Source of the DNA: Candidatus Woesearchaeota archaeon
Lineage (GTDB): Archaea; Nanobdellota; Nanobdellia; UBA10117; ARS21
DNA: 7,274 nt
Reading direction: 5' to 3'
Assembly: GCA_002725495.1 (NCBI GenBank)
Contig: PBPJ01000011.1
Location: 1-7,274 of the forward strand
Of the stretch, positions 1-4,648 are shown in pieces. The notes under the pieces are model-generated. The model worked only from the letters and a program-made list of their open reading frames with translations. It made no database searches and was not told where the DNA came from. The first letter of the stretch is position 1. Each line of letters opens with the position of its first letter. A program made the position numbers and the translations under genes.

Positions 1-213
1 AGCCATTTCATTAAGTTCTACACTTTTTTCTAAATATGGACTATCGTTTTCGGGTTGTTCGTTATAAGGCTCTAAAGCCTCTTCTAACTTTGGGTGAAAC
101 CATTGATGATTATAAGCATTGTGCCACTCATCATCTCCTGTGTTTTCATTTGCATCTTCAAATTTTTCTAGTCCCTCTTTTGGAAGAACTACTGTTACTG
201 TAAAATGTGACAT
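1..213 (-). CDS. MSHFTV-type small phage protein, C-terminus cut by window edge
   Basis: The gene starts at the ATG at 213 and runs off the left edge with 71 codons visible and no stop. The start is supported by AGAAAGGA about six bases upstream and by a TTGCAT-16-TATATT promoter. The protein begins MSHFTVTVVLPKEG and later carries LEPYNEQPENDSPY. From memory, small phage and plasmid hypothetical proteins often start MSHFTV and carry an L-x-PYDEN-like motif, and this looks like a divergent member. The function of that family is unknown to me. It forms its own unit, separated from the next genes by a GC-rich element at 344-400. The product is acidic and probably cytosolic, with no membrane segment in the visible part. 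Family assignment is by motif memory only. Confidence 0.8.
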   Translation of the reverse strand, partial: MSHFTVTVVLPKEGLEKFEDANENTGDDEWHNAYNHQWFHPKLEEALEPYNEQPENDSPYLEKSVELNEMA

Positions 214-246
214 TTCTGTCCTTTCTCTTATTTTATTACTAATACA

Positions 247-274
247 AATATACTATCTTTATAAATTTATGCAA
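247..274 (-). promoter_or_regulatory. Promoter of MSHFTV gene
   Basis: TTGCAT (269-274), 16-base spacer, TATATT (247-252). The sequence before the -35 (AAATCGG) is shared with other promoters here. Confidence 0.7.
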
Positions 275-284
275 CCGATTTCTA

Positions 285-310
285 AAAAAATAGGACTAAA
301 AAATAGGACT
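285..310. repeat. Two tandem 13-base direct repeats
   Basis: AAAAAATAGGACT occurs at 285-297 and again at 298-310, just upstream of the MSHFTV promoter. It could be a protein-binding repeat or a slippage product. Confidence 0.6.
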
Positions 311-343
311 CAATCAGCAGTCGTAATGAGCAAAACAAATCCA

Positions 344-400
344 CACCCTTCCCGGGAGGGACATCCCAGAGGGTCCCGCTACGCGGGTGCATTTTGGATA
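344..400 (-). repeat. GC-rich inter-unit element 1
   Basis: Plus strand: CACCC, inner hairpins CCCT..AGGG (346-360), TCCC-AGA-GGG (364-373), CCCGC-TAC-GCGGG (375-387), then GGGTGCATTTTGGATA. It lies between the terminator at 398-445 and the MSHFTV promoter. Confidence 0.8.
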
Positions 401-445
401 AACGAAAGCCCTGTCAAGCAACAGGGCTGTGTTTTATGACAGGGC
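398..445 (-). terminator. Terminator of 1266-398 operon with two competing 5' arms
   Basis: In transcript order there are GCCCTGTC (445-438), GCCCTGT (427-421) and ACAGGGC (414-408), followed by TTTCGTTT. Either of the first two can pair with the third. Its inner part resembles the terminator at 2455-2512. Confidence 0.7.
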
Positions 446-452
446 AATCGTT

Positions 453-656
453 TTATTCTATTTCATCATAAAATTCTTTACGGTATTCCTTATCAATATC
501 TTCAATAATGAAACCTAGCTCTCCAGATACATCATTAAGTTTTTTAATGGTATTTTCATCAAGCCCAATAACATTATCTCTCTTTTCAATAAGCCCGTAT
601 GCTATTTCTAAACTATTGACATACTCAATTAATTTATCTATATCACTATTTTTCAT
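453..656 (-). CDS. 67-aa acidic hypothetical protein
   Basis: Last gene of a four-gene operon. Its ATG overlaps the TGA of the preceding 58-aa gene (ATGA, 653-656). There is no good ribosome site of its own, so it probably depends on translational coupling. The product is helical-looking and strongly acidic, starting MKNSDIDKLIEYVNSLEIAY and ending EFYDEIE. I see no membrane segment, cysteines or recognisable motif, and I do not recognise the family. The stop codon lies just before the operon terminator (398-445). Coding status is supported by the overlap, the operon position and sensible codon use. Confidence 0.75.
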   Translation of the reverse strand: MKNSDIDKLIEYVNSLEIAYGLIEKRDNVIGLDENTIKKLNDVSGELGFIIEDIDKEYRKEFYDEIE

Positions 657-829
657 TTTATTTTATCCAATATTTCGGCAATTTTCTTAAATTTTTCTTT
701 ATCTTGTAAAACATCCCAATTAATCGCTTTACTAAAACCAAATGGGTCATTTTTAGATAATTCTTGTTTCCATTCAATGACCTCTTCATCACTTAATGGC
801 TCAATGTCATCATAGTTATCTTGCTTCAA
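653..829 (-). CDS. 58-aa EPLSDEEV protein, copy 1, TTG start
   Basis: A short gene starting with TTG at 829, preceded by AGAGAGG seven bases upstream. Its start lies inside the end of the 99-aa gene (14-base overlap) and its TGA overlaps the next ATG. The 58-aa product contains EPLSDEEVIEW, KNDPFGFSKAIN and LQDKEKFKKIAEILDKIK. It is a close paralog of the 56-aa protein at 2515-2685: by eye 45 of 51 aligned residues are identical. The two copies sit in different operons but both lie upstream of similar terminators, which points to module duplication. No catalytic motif is visible. It is acidic, probably a helical cytosolic protein, perhaps a binding partner of another protein. I do not recognise the family. 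Confidence 0.85.
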   Translation of the reverse strand: MKQDNYDDIEPLSDEEVIEWKQELSKNDPFGFSKAINWDVLQDKEKFKKIAEILDKIK

Positions 830-1115
830 TGTTTATCCTCTCTTGATAGATTTGCACAGGCAAACTAGTTTCGTATGCCGATTCTTGTATGCTAGGCAAA
901 ACCTTTTCATAAGTAATTAGTTTTGTAGTTTTATTACGATATTGATTCATTTGTCTAAATTGAGCTTTTACAATATCGTTTATTTCTATAAATAATGGGT
1001 CTTCGGCTAACTCATCATTATCGCTATCGTATTCAAAACAGAATGATATTAAACTACCAATCTCTAAGTTATGAAAACCTCTAGCATTTTTTGGTGAATG
1101 GCTTTTACCTTTCAT
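816..1115 (-). CDS. 99-aa hypothetical protein
   Basis: Starts at ATG 1115, overlapping the TGA of the preceding gene (ATGA), with a strong GGAGG site seven bases upstream inside that gene. It ends 14 bases inside the 58-aa gene. The N-terminus is basic (MKGKSHSPKNARGFHN). It is followed by a hydrophobic strand (IGSLISFCFEY), an acidic patch (DSDNDELAED) and a mixed C-terminal half. There is one cysteine, no clear metal site and no long membrane helix. I do not recognise the family. Second gene of the 1266-398 operon. Confidence 0.8.
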   Translation of the reverse strand: MKGKSHSPKNARGFHNLEIGSLISFCFEYDSDNDELAEDPLFIEINDIVKAQFRQMNQYRNKTTKLITYEKVLPSIQESAYETSLPVQIYQERINIEAR

Positions 1116-1231
1116 TCTTCCTCCAATATTTCCATACTAATTGTTAAGGTCATACCTTCCCAAGGTCCTTCCTGTATAACAACGCTGTCTTGTATAGTTT
1201 CTTTTTTCATAATCTCCATTTCTCTATTCAT
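1112..1231 (-). CDS. 39-aa (or 32-aa) acidic microprotein, first gene of operon
   Basis: Two in-frame starts are possible. ATG 1231 (MNREMEIMKKE) lies only seven bases after the -10 box TAACAT, so its mRNA would be nearly leaderless. ATG 1210 (MKKETIQDSVV) has a GGAG site just before it, in a context (AGAGAAATGGAGATT) very like the leaders of other genes here. The product ends TLTISMEILEEE and is acidic, with EGPWEGM in the middle. The TGA overlaps the next ATG (ATGA). The gene is supported by the promoter, the overlap and the ribosome site of the next gene lying inside it. Function unknown. Confidence 0.65.
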   Translation of the reverse strand: MNREMEIMKKETIQDSVVIQEGPWEGMTLTISMEILEEE

Positions 1232-1238
1232 AATATAA

Positions 1239-1266
1239 ATGTTAGCATCTATAAAAATTTATGCAA
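1239..1266 (-). promoter_or_regulatory. Promoter of 1266-398 operon
   Basis: TTGCAT (1261-1266), 16-base spacer, TAACAT (1239-1244) with TGC directly before it (extended -10). The -10 ends seven bases before ATG 1231. Confidence 0.7.
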
Positions 1267-1299
1267 CTCAAATCTAAATTAATTTGACAATACAATTCC

Positions 1300-1357
1300 C
1301 ACCCGCGTAGCGGACTTCCTCCCGGAGGGCTCTCTCCCGAGAGGGTGCATATTGGAA
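1300..1357 (-). repeat. GC-rich inter-unit element 2
   Basis: CACCC (1300-1304) pairs with GGGTG (1343-1347). Inner hairpins are CCGC-GTA-GCGG (1303-1313), CCTC-CCG-GAGG (1318-1328) and CTCT-CCCG-AGAG (1332-1343). It ends GCATATTGGA, almost as in element 1. Confidence 0.8.
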
Positions 1358-1391
1358 AATGGGTAGGAAAACTATGAAAAACCTACCCATT
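1351..1391 (-). terminator. Terminator of 2344-1351 operon
   Basis: A ten-base stem AATGGGTAGG/CCTACCCATT (1382-1391 with 1358-1367) and a 14-base T-rich loop, followed by TTCC. The T tail is short. Confidence 0.7.
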
Positions 1392-1398
1392 ATTAAAC

Positions 1399-1509
1399 TT
1401 ACTTTAAGAATTTATCTTCTAGCTTAATCCAACCTATTGCTAACATACTCATTACAGTTAGCAGTCCAATACCCATTAGTATCATATAGACTATTACTTG
1501 AATCGGCAT
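1399..1509 (-). CDS. 36-aa single-pass membrane microprotein
   Basis: Starts at ATG 1509 with AAAGGAG nine bases upstream. It is the last gene of the 2344-1351 operon, 18 bases after the stop of the 45-aa gene. After MPIQ comes a continuous hydrophobic helix of about 23 residues (from VIVYMILMGIGLLTVMS to AIGW), followed by a charged tail KLEDKFLK. This is typical of a small inner-membrane peptide. Small phage membrane peptides include holin-like proteins, toxins and regulators of host membrane enzymes. Nothing here separates those options. A hairpin terminator follows directly. Confidence 0.8.
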   Translation of the reverse strand: MPIQVIVYMILMGIGLLTVMSMLAIGWIKLEDKFLK

Positions 1510-1527
1510 ATTACTTCTCCTTTTCTC

Positions 1528-1665
1528 TTAAAGATACCATATCTCATCTTTTTCTTCCCACACTAATACTTCATAGCAGTCATTACATTCAACACTTGTG
1601 TGTTTATTATTACTTCCATAAGTCCGAACACTTATGTCATGTCCAACATGTTCTATGATTTTCAT
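1528..1665 (-). CDS. 45-aa CxxC microprotein, possible zinc-binding
   Basis: Starts at ATG 1665, overlapping the TGA of the 179-aa gene (ATGA). No separate ribosome site is obvious, so coupling is likely. The product starts MKIIEHVGHDISVRTYG. It carries two histidines four apart (H6, H9) and a CxxC pair (ECNDCYEVLVW) that resembles one half of a small zinc ribbon. With only two cysteines, metal binding would need the histidines or a dimer. It ends EEKDEIWYL. Family not recognised. Confidence 0.75.
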   Translation of the reverse strand: MKIIEHVGHDISVRTYGSNNKHTSVECNDCYEVLVWEEKDEIWYL

Positions 1666-2201
1666 TCAACCACTTCCCATTCTCCAACAGTTGTGTCATC
1701 GCTAGTTATTACTATCGTATGACTTTTAGGTCTTTCTTCTAATCCTAAGTCATACAACTTAGTCCAATACTTACTTTCATAATCTTCTTCATCTATGTAT
1801 TCATCTATATCATCTACTCTAAAGATATAGATAGTTTCTCCCATAGGTCTATCGTGATGACTTCTAGTCAATACAATTACTCCACTATTAACATGACTAA
1901 AGTCTAACTTAGCAGTTATGTGTGAATCATTAATTGTGTCAAATACCATATACTTCAAAAAAGTAGAATCAACTTCTTTGACTTCAGTTTGTCCAAATGA
2001 GTTCATCCATCCAACATACCCCATTGCAATACCATACTCCCAATGTTCATCCATACTTCCCGGACTTGAAAGAGTTGCACTAAGTTCTGGTAATAGTTCT
2101 CCTATCTTCCAATCAGCATAATGTTCATAGGTCCAATCGTCATCTTCTTCAACTTCAGATTCATCCCATACCCATTCGGTATAACCTAATAATTTATCCA
2201 T
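1662..2201 (-). CDS. 179-aa very acidic hypothetical protein
   Basis: I prefer the ATG at 2201 (MDKLLGYTEW). It overlaps the stop of the upstream 37-aa gene by eight bases (2194-2201), and a GGAGG lies 11 bases before it. An in-frame ATG at 2219 would give 185 aa but has no clear ribosome site. The protein is rich in Asp/Glu and Trp/Tyr (WDESEVEEDDDWTYEHYADW; DDIDEYIDEEDYE). It alternates acidic loops with beta-like strands (SGVIVLTRSHH, ETIYIFRVDD, SHTIVITSDD). There is no signal peptide, membrane segment or catalytic motif that I know. Strong negative charge is seen in some phage DNA-mimic or anti-host proteins, but that is only a possibility. Largest gene of its operon. Confidence 0.85.
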   Translation of the reverse strand: MDKLLGYTEWVWDESEVEEDDDWTYEHYADWKIGELLPELSATLSSPGSMDEHWEYGIAMGYVGWMNSFGQTEVKEVDSTFLKYMVFDTINDSHITAKLDFSHVNSGVIVLTRSHHDRPMGETIYIFRVDDIDEYIDEEDYESKYWTKLYDLGLEERPKSHTIVITSDDTTVGEWEVVE

Positions 2202-2307
2202 ATCGTTTTTTGCCTCCATTCATTATTCCATTATCAGTAGGTCTTGCTAACCCACGATAATTACCACCTTTTTTACTTTTTAATTTTCTTCTTTCGTGTC
2301 TATTCAT
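2194..2307 (-). CDS. 37-aa basic microprotein, probably leaderless
   Basis: First gene of its operon. It starts MNRHERRKLKSKKGGNYRG and ends MNGGKKRYG, so it is strongly basic, glycine-rich and probably binds nucleic acid. The ATG at 2307 lies eight bases after the -10 box AATAAT (-35 TTGCAA, spacer 17). There is no room for or sign of a ribosome site, which implies leaderless translation. Its stop overlaps the ATG of the 179-aa gene by eight bases, and the ribosome site of that gene lies within its last codons. Family not recognised. Confidence 0.65.
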   Translation of the reverse strand: MNRHERRKLKSKKGGNYRGLARPTDNGIMNGGKKRYG

Positions 2308-2315
2308 AATGATTA

Positions 2316-2344
2316 ATTATTGCATATATTGTATATAATTGCAA
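2316..2344 (-). promoter_or_regulatory. Promoter of 2344-1351 operon
   Basis: TTGCAA (2339-2344), 17-base spacer ending TGC, AATAAT (2316-2321). It lies eight bases before ATG 2307, implying a leaderless transcript. Confidence 0.65.
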
Positions 2345-2408
2345 GTGATTTTTGGACATATTTCGCTCCCGAAAATTAATGCTATTTTTTTAACTAGAAT
2401 CACACCGC

Positions 2409-2460
2409 GACCCGCAGGGACTTCCCGGAGGCCTCCTCCCGGAGGGGTCCGATTGGGATA
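2409..2460 (-). repeat. GC-rich inter-unit element 3
   Basis: GACCC (2409-2413) pairs with GGGTC (2445-2449). Hairpins CCC-GCA-GGG and CCTC-CCG-GAGG. It ends TTGGGATA. Confidence 0.8.
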
Positions 2461-2512
2461 AACGAAAACCCCGTTTTCAACAAACAGGGCTGTAAGTTTT
2501 ACGGGGCTTTCG
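2455..2512 (-). terminator. Terminator of 71-aa/56-aa operon
   Basis: A twelve-base stem CGAAAGCCCCGT/ACGGGGTTTTCG (2501-2512 with 2463-2474) followed by TTTATCC. One pair is G-U only on the minus strand, which fits a minus-strand RNA. The loop shares ACAGCCCTGTT with the terminator at 398-445. Confidence 0.75.
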
Positions 2513-2514
2513 CT

Positions 2515-2685
2515 TTATTCTATTTTATCCAAAATTTCGGCTATCTTTTGAAATTTTTCCTTATCCTGTAAGACATCAAAATTAATCGCTTTTGAAAAAC
2601 CGAATGGGTCATTTTTGCTTAATTCCTCTTTCCATTCTTTAACCTCTTCATCACTTAATGGCTCAAGGTCTTCGTATTTACTCAT
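2515..2685 (-). CDS. 56-aa EPLSDEEV protein, copy 2
   Basis: I start it at ATG 2685 (MSKYEDLEPLSDEEV), which overlaps the stop of the upstream gene by eight bases and gives a protein aligning end to end with copy 1 at 653-829. The frame is open further upstream to an ATG at 2754, but that start would overlap the previous gene by 77 bases and has no support. It contains KNDPFGFSKAINFDVL and EKFQKIAEILDKIE. 45 of 51 aligned residues match copy 1. There is no own ribosome site, so coupling is likely. The stop codon abuts the terminator at 2455-2512. Function unknown. Confidence 0.85.
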   Translation of the reverse strand: MSKYEDLEPLSDEEVKEWKEELSKNDPFGFSKAINFDVLQDKEKFQKIAEILDKIE

Positions 2686-2893
2686 TAGGAATGGTAAGCT
2701 TTCTTTGCATATCCTTTGGTATTTCTTTGCTATAAGATGCTTTTTTAATTTCATCTAAGAATCTTGCTCTGTCAAAGCTTGAATTTTCTTCATCAAAAAA
2801 ATTCATTAGCATATTTACTAATTTGTGAAATTCTTGCTCTCTCTTGTGTTGCCCCAAGATTCTTGCAATTCTTTCAAAATGTTTTTTTGTCAT
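2678..2893 (-). CDS. 71-aa MTKKHFE-type small phage protein
   Basis: Starts at ATG 2893 with AGAAAGGAAATT directly upstream, the same leader as the 146-aa gene. An open frame further upstream lacks support. The N-terminus MTKKHFERIARIL and the motif FDRARFLDEI match a pattern I recall from many small phage and prophage hypothetical proteins (MTKKHFxxIA ... FDRxRF). Its role in those phages is unknown to me. The protein is helical and basic-to-neutral with no cysteines. It shares an operon with the 56-aa EPLSDEEV protein through an eight-base overlap. The promoter TTGTAT-16-TATATT lies at 2916-2943. Confidence 0.85.
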   Translation of the reverse strand: MTKKHFERIARILGQHKREQEFHKLVNMLMNFFDEENSSFDRARFLDEIKKASYSKEIPKDMQRKLTIPNE

Positions 2894-2915
2894 AATTTCC
2901 TTTCTCTTACTATCT

Positions 2916-2943
2916 AATATAATACATTTGCATATATATACAA
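2916..2943 (-). promoter_or_regulatory. Promoter of 71-aa/56-aa operon
   Basis: TTGTAT (2938-2943), 16-base spacer, TATATT (2916-2921). The stretch is very AT-rich, so other registers are possible. Confidence 0.55.
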
Positions 2944-2962
2944 AATAATTTCTTAGATTTTT

Positions 2963-2989
2963 TATACATAGAAATGTATAATTATACAT
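2963..2989. promoter_or_regulatory. Operator-like palindromes upstream of 71-aa gene
   Basis: ATGTATA-AT-TATACAT (2974-2989) is a perfect 16-base palindrome. A further TATACAT (2963-2969) faces its left half. It lies about 20 bases upstream of the -35 and matches the sites at 6172 and 6592. Confidence 0.5.
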
Positions 2990-2999
2990 ATTCAAGTGT

Positions 3000-3051
3000 G
3001 ACCCGCAGGGCATCCCGTAGGGCCCCGTCCCGGGTGGGTGAAATTTGGATA
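3000..3051 (-). repeat. GC-rich inter-unit element 4
   Basis: GACCC, hairpins CCC-GCA-GGG, TCCC-GTA-GGG and CCCG-TCC-CGGG, then GGGTGAAATTTGGATA. Confidence 0.8.
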
Positions 3052-3077
3052 AAAAAAATGGGGGGTGTTGCCCCCCA
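3051..3077 (-). terminator. Strong terminator of ArdC-like gene
   Basis: GGGGGG-CAACA-CCCCCC followed by A and eight T on the minus strand: a textbook intrinsic terminator. Confidence 0.9.
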
Positions 3078-3083
3078 CTCTGT

Positions 3084-3134
3084 TTACTTACTGTTTTTAA
3101 TATCTCTGTAAGTGCGTATTAGTGCTAATATCAT
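3084..3134 (-). CDS. Possible 16-aa peptide coupled to the ArdC-like gene
   Basis: A short open frame MILALIRTYRDIKNSK starts at ATG 3134, overlapping the TGA of the ArdC-like gene (ATGA), with GGAG nine bases upstream. It ends just before the terminator at 3051-3077. The ATGA junction is the pattern used by several gene pairs in this window, which is why I list it. At this length chance is a real alternative. Confidence 0.3.
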   Translation of the reverse strand: MILALIRTYRDIKNSK

Positions 3135-4051
3135 TTATTCACTTCTCCTAATTGTTCTTCAATCTTATCAATCATAAGATTACTTATTTTAGATACTTGT
3201 TTTACTGATGCCTCCAACAAGTCTTCATTACCTTTACTCCAACTTGTTATATAACCTACTGAATAACATGATGTATCTACTCCGAGATAATCTGCTACAA
3301 CATAGGCGATAGTCTCTGCTTCAGTTTCAATAAGTGGTCTAAATCTATTAATCCCCTGTTTTTCAAATTCTTCTTTTGAGTGTGCAAACATGTGGGCTAT
3401 TTCATGTAAGATAGTATGAAATTTATCAGAATCACTAGCTTGTTCTTTTACAACAATTTCTTTTGCTTGGTGGTCTGTCCAACCCCCAAGTGTATCTTGA
3501 TAAATGCTCTCATATCTAAACTTAAAATCATTTTTCCAAATAATGTTTTTGAATATCTTCTCCCATTTTTCAAACTCTATCTCAACATCAACTGACTTAA
3601 TACCTAAATCAAATTCATGATGAACTTCTTTAATTGGTAAATCGGGTAATGGCTCTGTGTCTTCTATGTCAAATACATAGACTTCTTTAAACCAAATTTT
3701 TTCTTCTTCTTCCCCTTTAGAGTTTTCTTTTGTATAAGTTATAGGTGCTAATTGTGGAATCCTTATTGCAGGTGTTCGCTCTTCGCAAGTGCAATCTTTA
3801 TTTGCTAATGCTCTACAAATCAAACATGCAACAGGTATTCTATTAAATTTATCAATCCATTGTTTATAACCCATAACAAATTGAGCGTCTTCTTTACAGA
3901 TATAAATCAACATCTGATTAAAAAAACTACGAGTCCTAAATTTTTTAATAAACTTTAAGTATCCTAAATAGTCCTTAGAGTCTACGAAATTTAATACCCT
4001 GCTCTGTATTTTTTCTATTGTTTTTTGTGTTCTTGTTTTTGTGTTCTTCAT
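3131..4051 (-). CDS. ArdC-like ssDNA-binding domain plus zinc metallopeptidase domain protein
   Basis: A 306-aa protein from ATG 4051. Residues 10-75 (IQSRVLNF..YLKFIKKF..SFFNQMLI..FVMGYKQW) match the ArdC/LtrC-type N-terminal single-stranded-DNA-binding domain, and VYVFDIEDTEPLP (125-137) matches the strand that usually ends it. Residues 210-265 are a gluzincin-type peptidase with HEIAH (H216, E217, H220) and a downstream ETEAE (242-246) that would give the third zinc ligand. ArdC proteins of plasmids and phages protect incoming DNA against restriction, and the peptidase part is of the IrrE/ImmA-like kind. Here the loop between the two N-terminal parts holds C76, C79, C87 and C89, an extra potential zinc knuckle. 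The ATG lies seven bases after the -10 box with no ribosome site, so it is probably leaderless. A longer open frame upstream runs through the repeat and is not used. Confidence 0.9.
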   Translation of the reverse strand: MKNTKTRTQKTIEKIQSRVLNFVDSKDYLGYLKFIKKFRTRSFFNQMLIYICKEDAQFVMGYKQWIDKFNRIPVACLICRALANKDCTCEERTPAIRIPQLAPITYTKENSKGEEEEKIWFKEVYVFDIEDTEPLPDLPIKEVHHEFDLGIKSVDVEIEFEKWEKIFKNIIWKNDFKFRYESIYQDTLGGWTDHQAKEIVVKEQASDSDKFHTILHEIAHMFAHSKEEFEKQGINRFRPLIETEAETIAYVVADYLGVDTSCYSVGYITSWSKGNEDLLEASVKQVSKISNLMIDKIEEQLGEVNK

Positions 4052-4058
4052 GAGATTA

Positions 4059-4086
4059 AGTATTGCAGATTTAATTATATTGTCAA
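4059..4086 (-). promoter_or_regulatory. Promoter of ArdC-like gene
   Basis: Consensus TTGACA (4081-4086), 16-base spacer ending TGC, AATACT (4059-4064). The -10 ends seven bases before ATG 4051. Confidence 0.7.
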
Positions 4087-4115
4087 GTATATTTAGAAAA
4101 TATTTATACAATTTG

Positions 4116-4161
4116 CACCCGCCGGGAGGCAACCCCGCTCCGCGAAGGTCCGGCTTGGATA
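4116..4161 (-). repeat. GC-rich inter-unit element 5
   Basis: CACCC, hairpins CCC-GCC-GGG and CGC-TCC-GCG, then GGTCCGGCTTGGATA. It shares ACCCGCCGGGAGGC with elements 6 and 10. Confidence 0.8.
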
Positions 4162-4176
4162 TTTAGAAGGTCGGTC

Positions 4177-4203
4177 ATTATAGCATATTTGTATTATATG
4201 CAA
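4177..4203 (-). promoter_or_regulatory. Orphan consensus promoter facing a GC-rich element
   Basis: TTGCAT (4198-4203), 15-base spacer ending TGC, perfect TATAAT (4177-4182). The start point would fall near 4170, so the first thing transcribed is the GC-rich element 4116-4161, not a clear gene. It is divergent from the plus-strand promoter at 4234-4261. Confidence 0.6.
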
Positions 4204-4233
4204 GTATTTTTTAAAAAAAGTCAAAATGTTTTT

Positions 4234-4261
4234 TTGATTATTCTTGCAAGTATGCAATACT
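4234..4261 (+). promoter_or_regulatory. Plus-strand promoter of candidate ncRNA
   Basis: TTGATT (4234-4239), 16-base spacer ending TGC, AATACT (4256-4261). The -10 with its TGC is identical to that of the ArdC-like gene. It is the only promoter directed to the right. Confidence 0.55.
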
Positions 4262-4267
4262 TAGTTA

Positions 4268-4585
4268 TTGGCTTTTTGATAAATAAATAAAAAAGAATCT
4301 TTCAGAGGATTTTAAGAGGTGGCTCGTAAAGTGTCCAAAGTCCCGGAAAAGAATTTACTTGGTCTAACCGATTAGAAGACAAGAAAGAATCCGCGTGGCT
4401 CTTCTTCTTCTCTTCTCTTCCGATTCTGCATAAAAGCTTATCGTAACTACCTGCACAGAGTAGGCTCTGAAAAGAGCAGTTGCAACTAAACACCGATTGA
4501 AATTCTCTGAAAGATTCTTCTAAACAGTCCTTTCGTTTAGTGGGTAATGAAAAAGAGCAGGTAACTGATAACCTGCTCTTTTTTT
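4268..4585 (+). ncRNA. Candidate structured non-coding RNA, class not recognised
   Basis: The ends pair into one 21-bp helix (4293-4313 with 4499-4519). Two of its pairs are G-U on the plus strand and would be mismatches on the minus strand, so the plus strand is the folded one. Inside are 4335-4341/4357-4362 (one bulged A), a directly adjacent hairpin 4363-4376 with loop CCGA, 4386-4391/4422-4427, 4430-4433/4438-4441, 4443-4448/4478-4483, and a hairpin 4464-4477 with a GAAA tetraloop. A small hairpin 4520-4540 and a strong terminator 4550-4585 follow. A promoter TTGATT-16-AATACT with TGC before the -10 lies at 4234-4261. The motif CCGATT occurs three times (4368, 4420, 4493). A pyrimidine-only run lies at 4398-4421. 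No convincing open frame fits. It does not show the signatures I know for tmRNA, RNase P, SRP or 6S RNA. The 5' end is estimated from the promoter. Confidence 0.65.
4550..4585. terminator. Bidirectional terminator between ncRNA and 146-aa gene
   Basis: Stem GAGCAGGT/ACCTGCTC (4555-4562 with 4571-4578), flanked by five A on the left and seven T on the right. It gives a T tail on either strand and serves two converging transcripts. Confidence 0.85.
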
Positions 4586-4595
4586 ATGCAAATCT

Positions 4596-4648
4596 GACCC
4601 GCCGGGAGGCTTACCCCGATAGGAACCACTCCGTGGTCAAAGTTGGAT
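4596..4648 (-). repeat. GC-rich inter-unit element 6
   Basis: GACC/GGTC outer pair, hairpins CCC-GCC-GGG and CCAC-TCC-GTGG, ending TTGGAT directly against the stop codon of the 146-aa gene. Confidence 0.8.

Noticed and set aside
119..439. 106-codon plus-strand open frame
   Set aside because: It runs antisense through the MSHFTV gene, its promoter and a repeat element, lacks a ribosome site and has low-complexity Ser/Phe composition.
1437..1658. 73-codon plus-strand open frame rich in Tyr/Ser/Leu
   Set aside because: Antisense of the 36-aa and 45-aa genes, which have promoter, overlaps and ribosome sites.
1918..2121. 67-codon plus-strand open frame
   Set aside because: Shadow of the 179-aa gene with no start signals.
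4302..4493. 63-codon minus-strand open frame
   Set aside because: It lies wholly within the paired RNA region, with no ribosome site. The 21-bp helix explains the sequence better.
4268..4585. tmRNA, RNase P RNA, SRP RNA or 6S RNA
   Set aside because: No tRNA-like T-loop or tag frame, no RNase P core motifs, no SRP loop, and not the single long rod with a central bubble expected of 6S RNA. A divergent member cannot be excluded without a model search.
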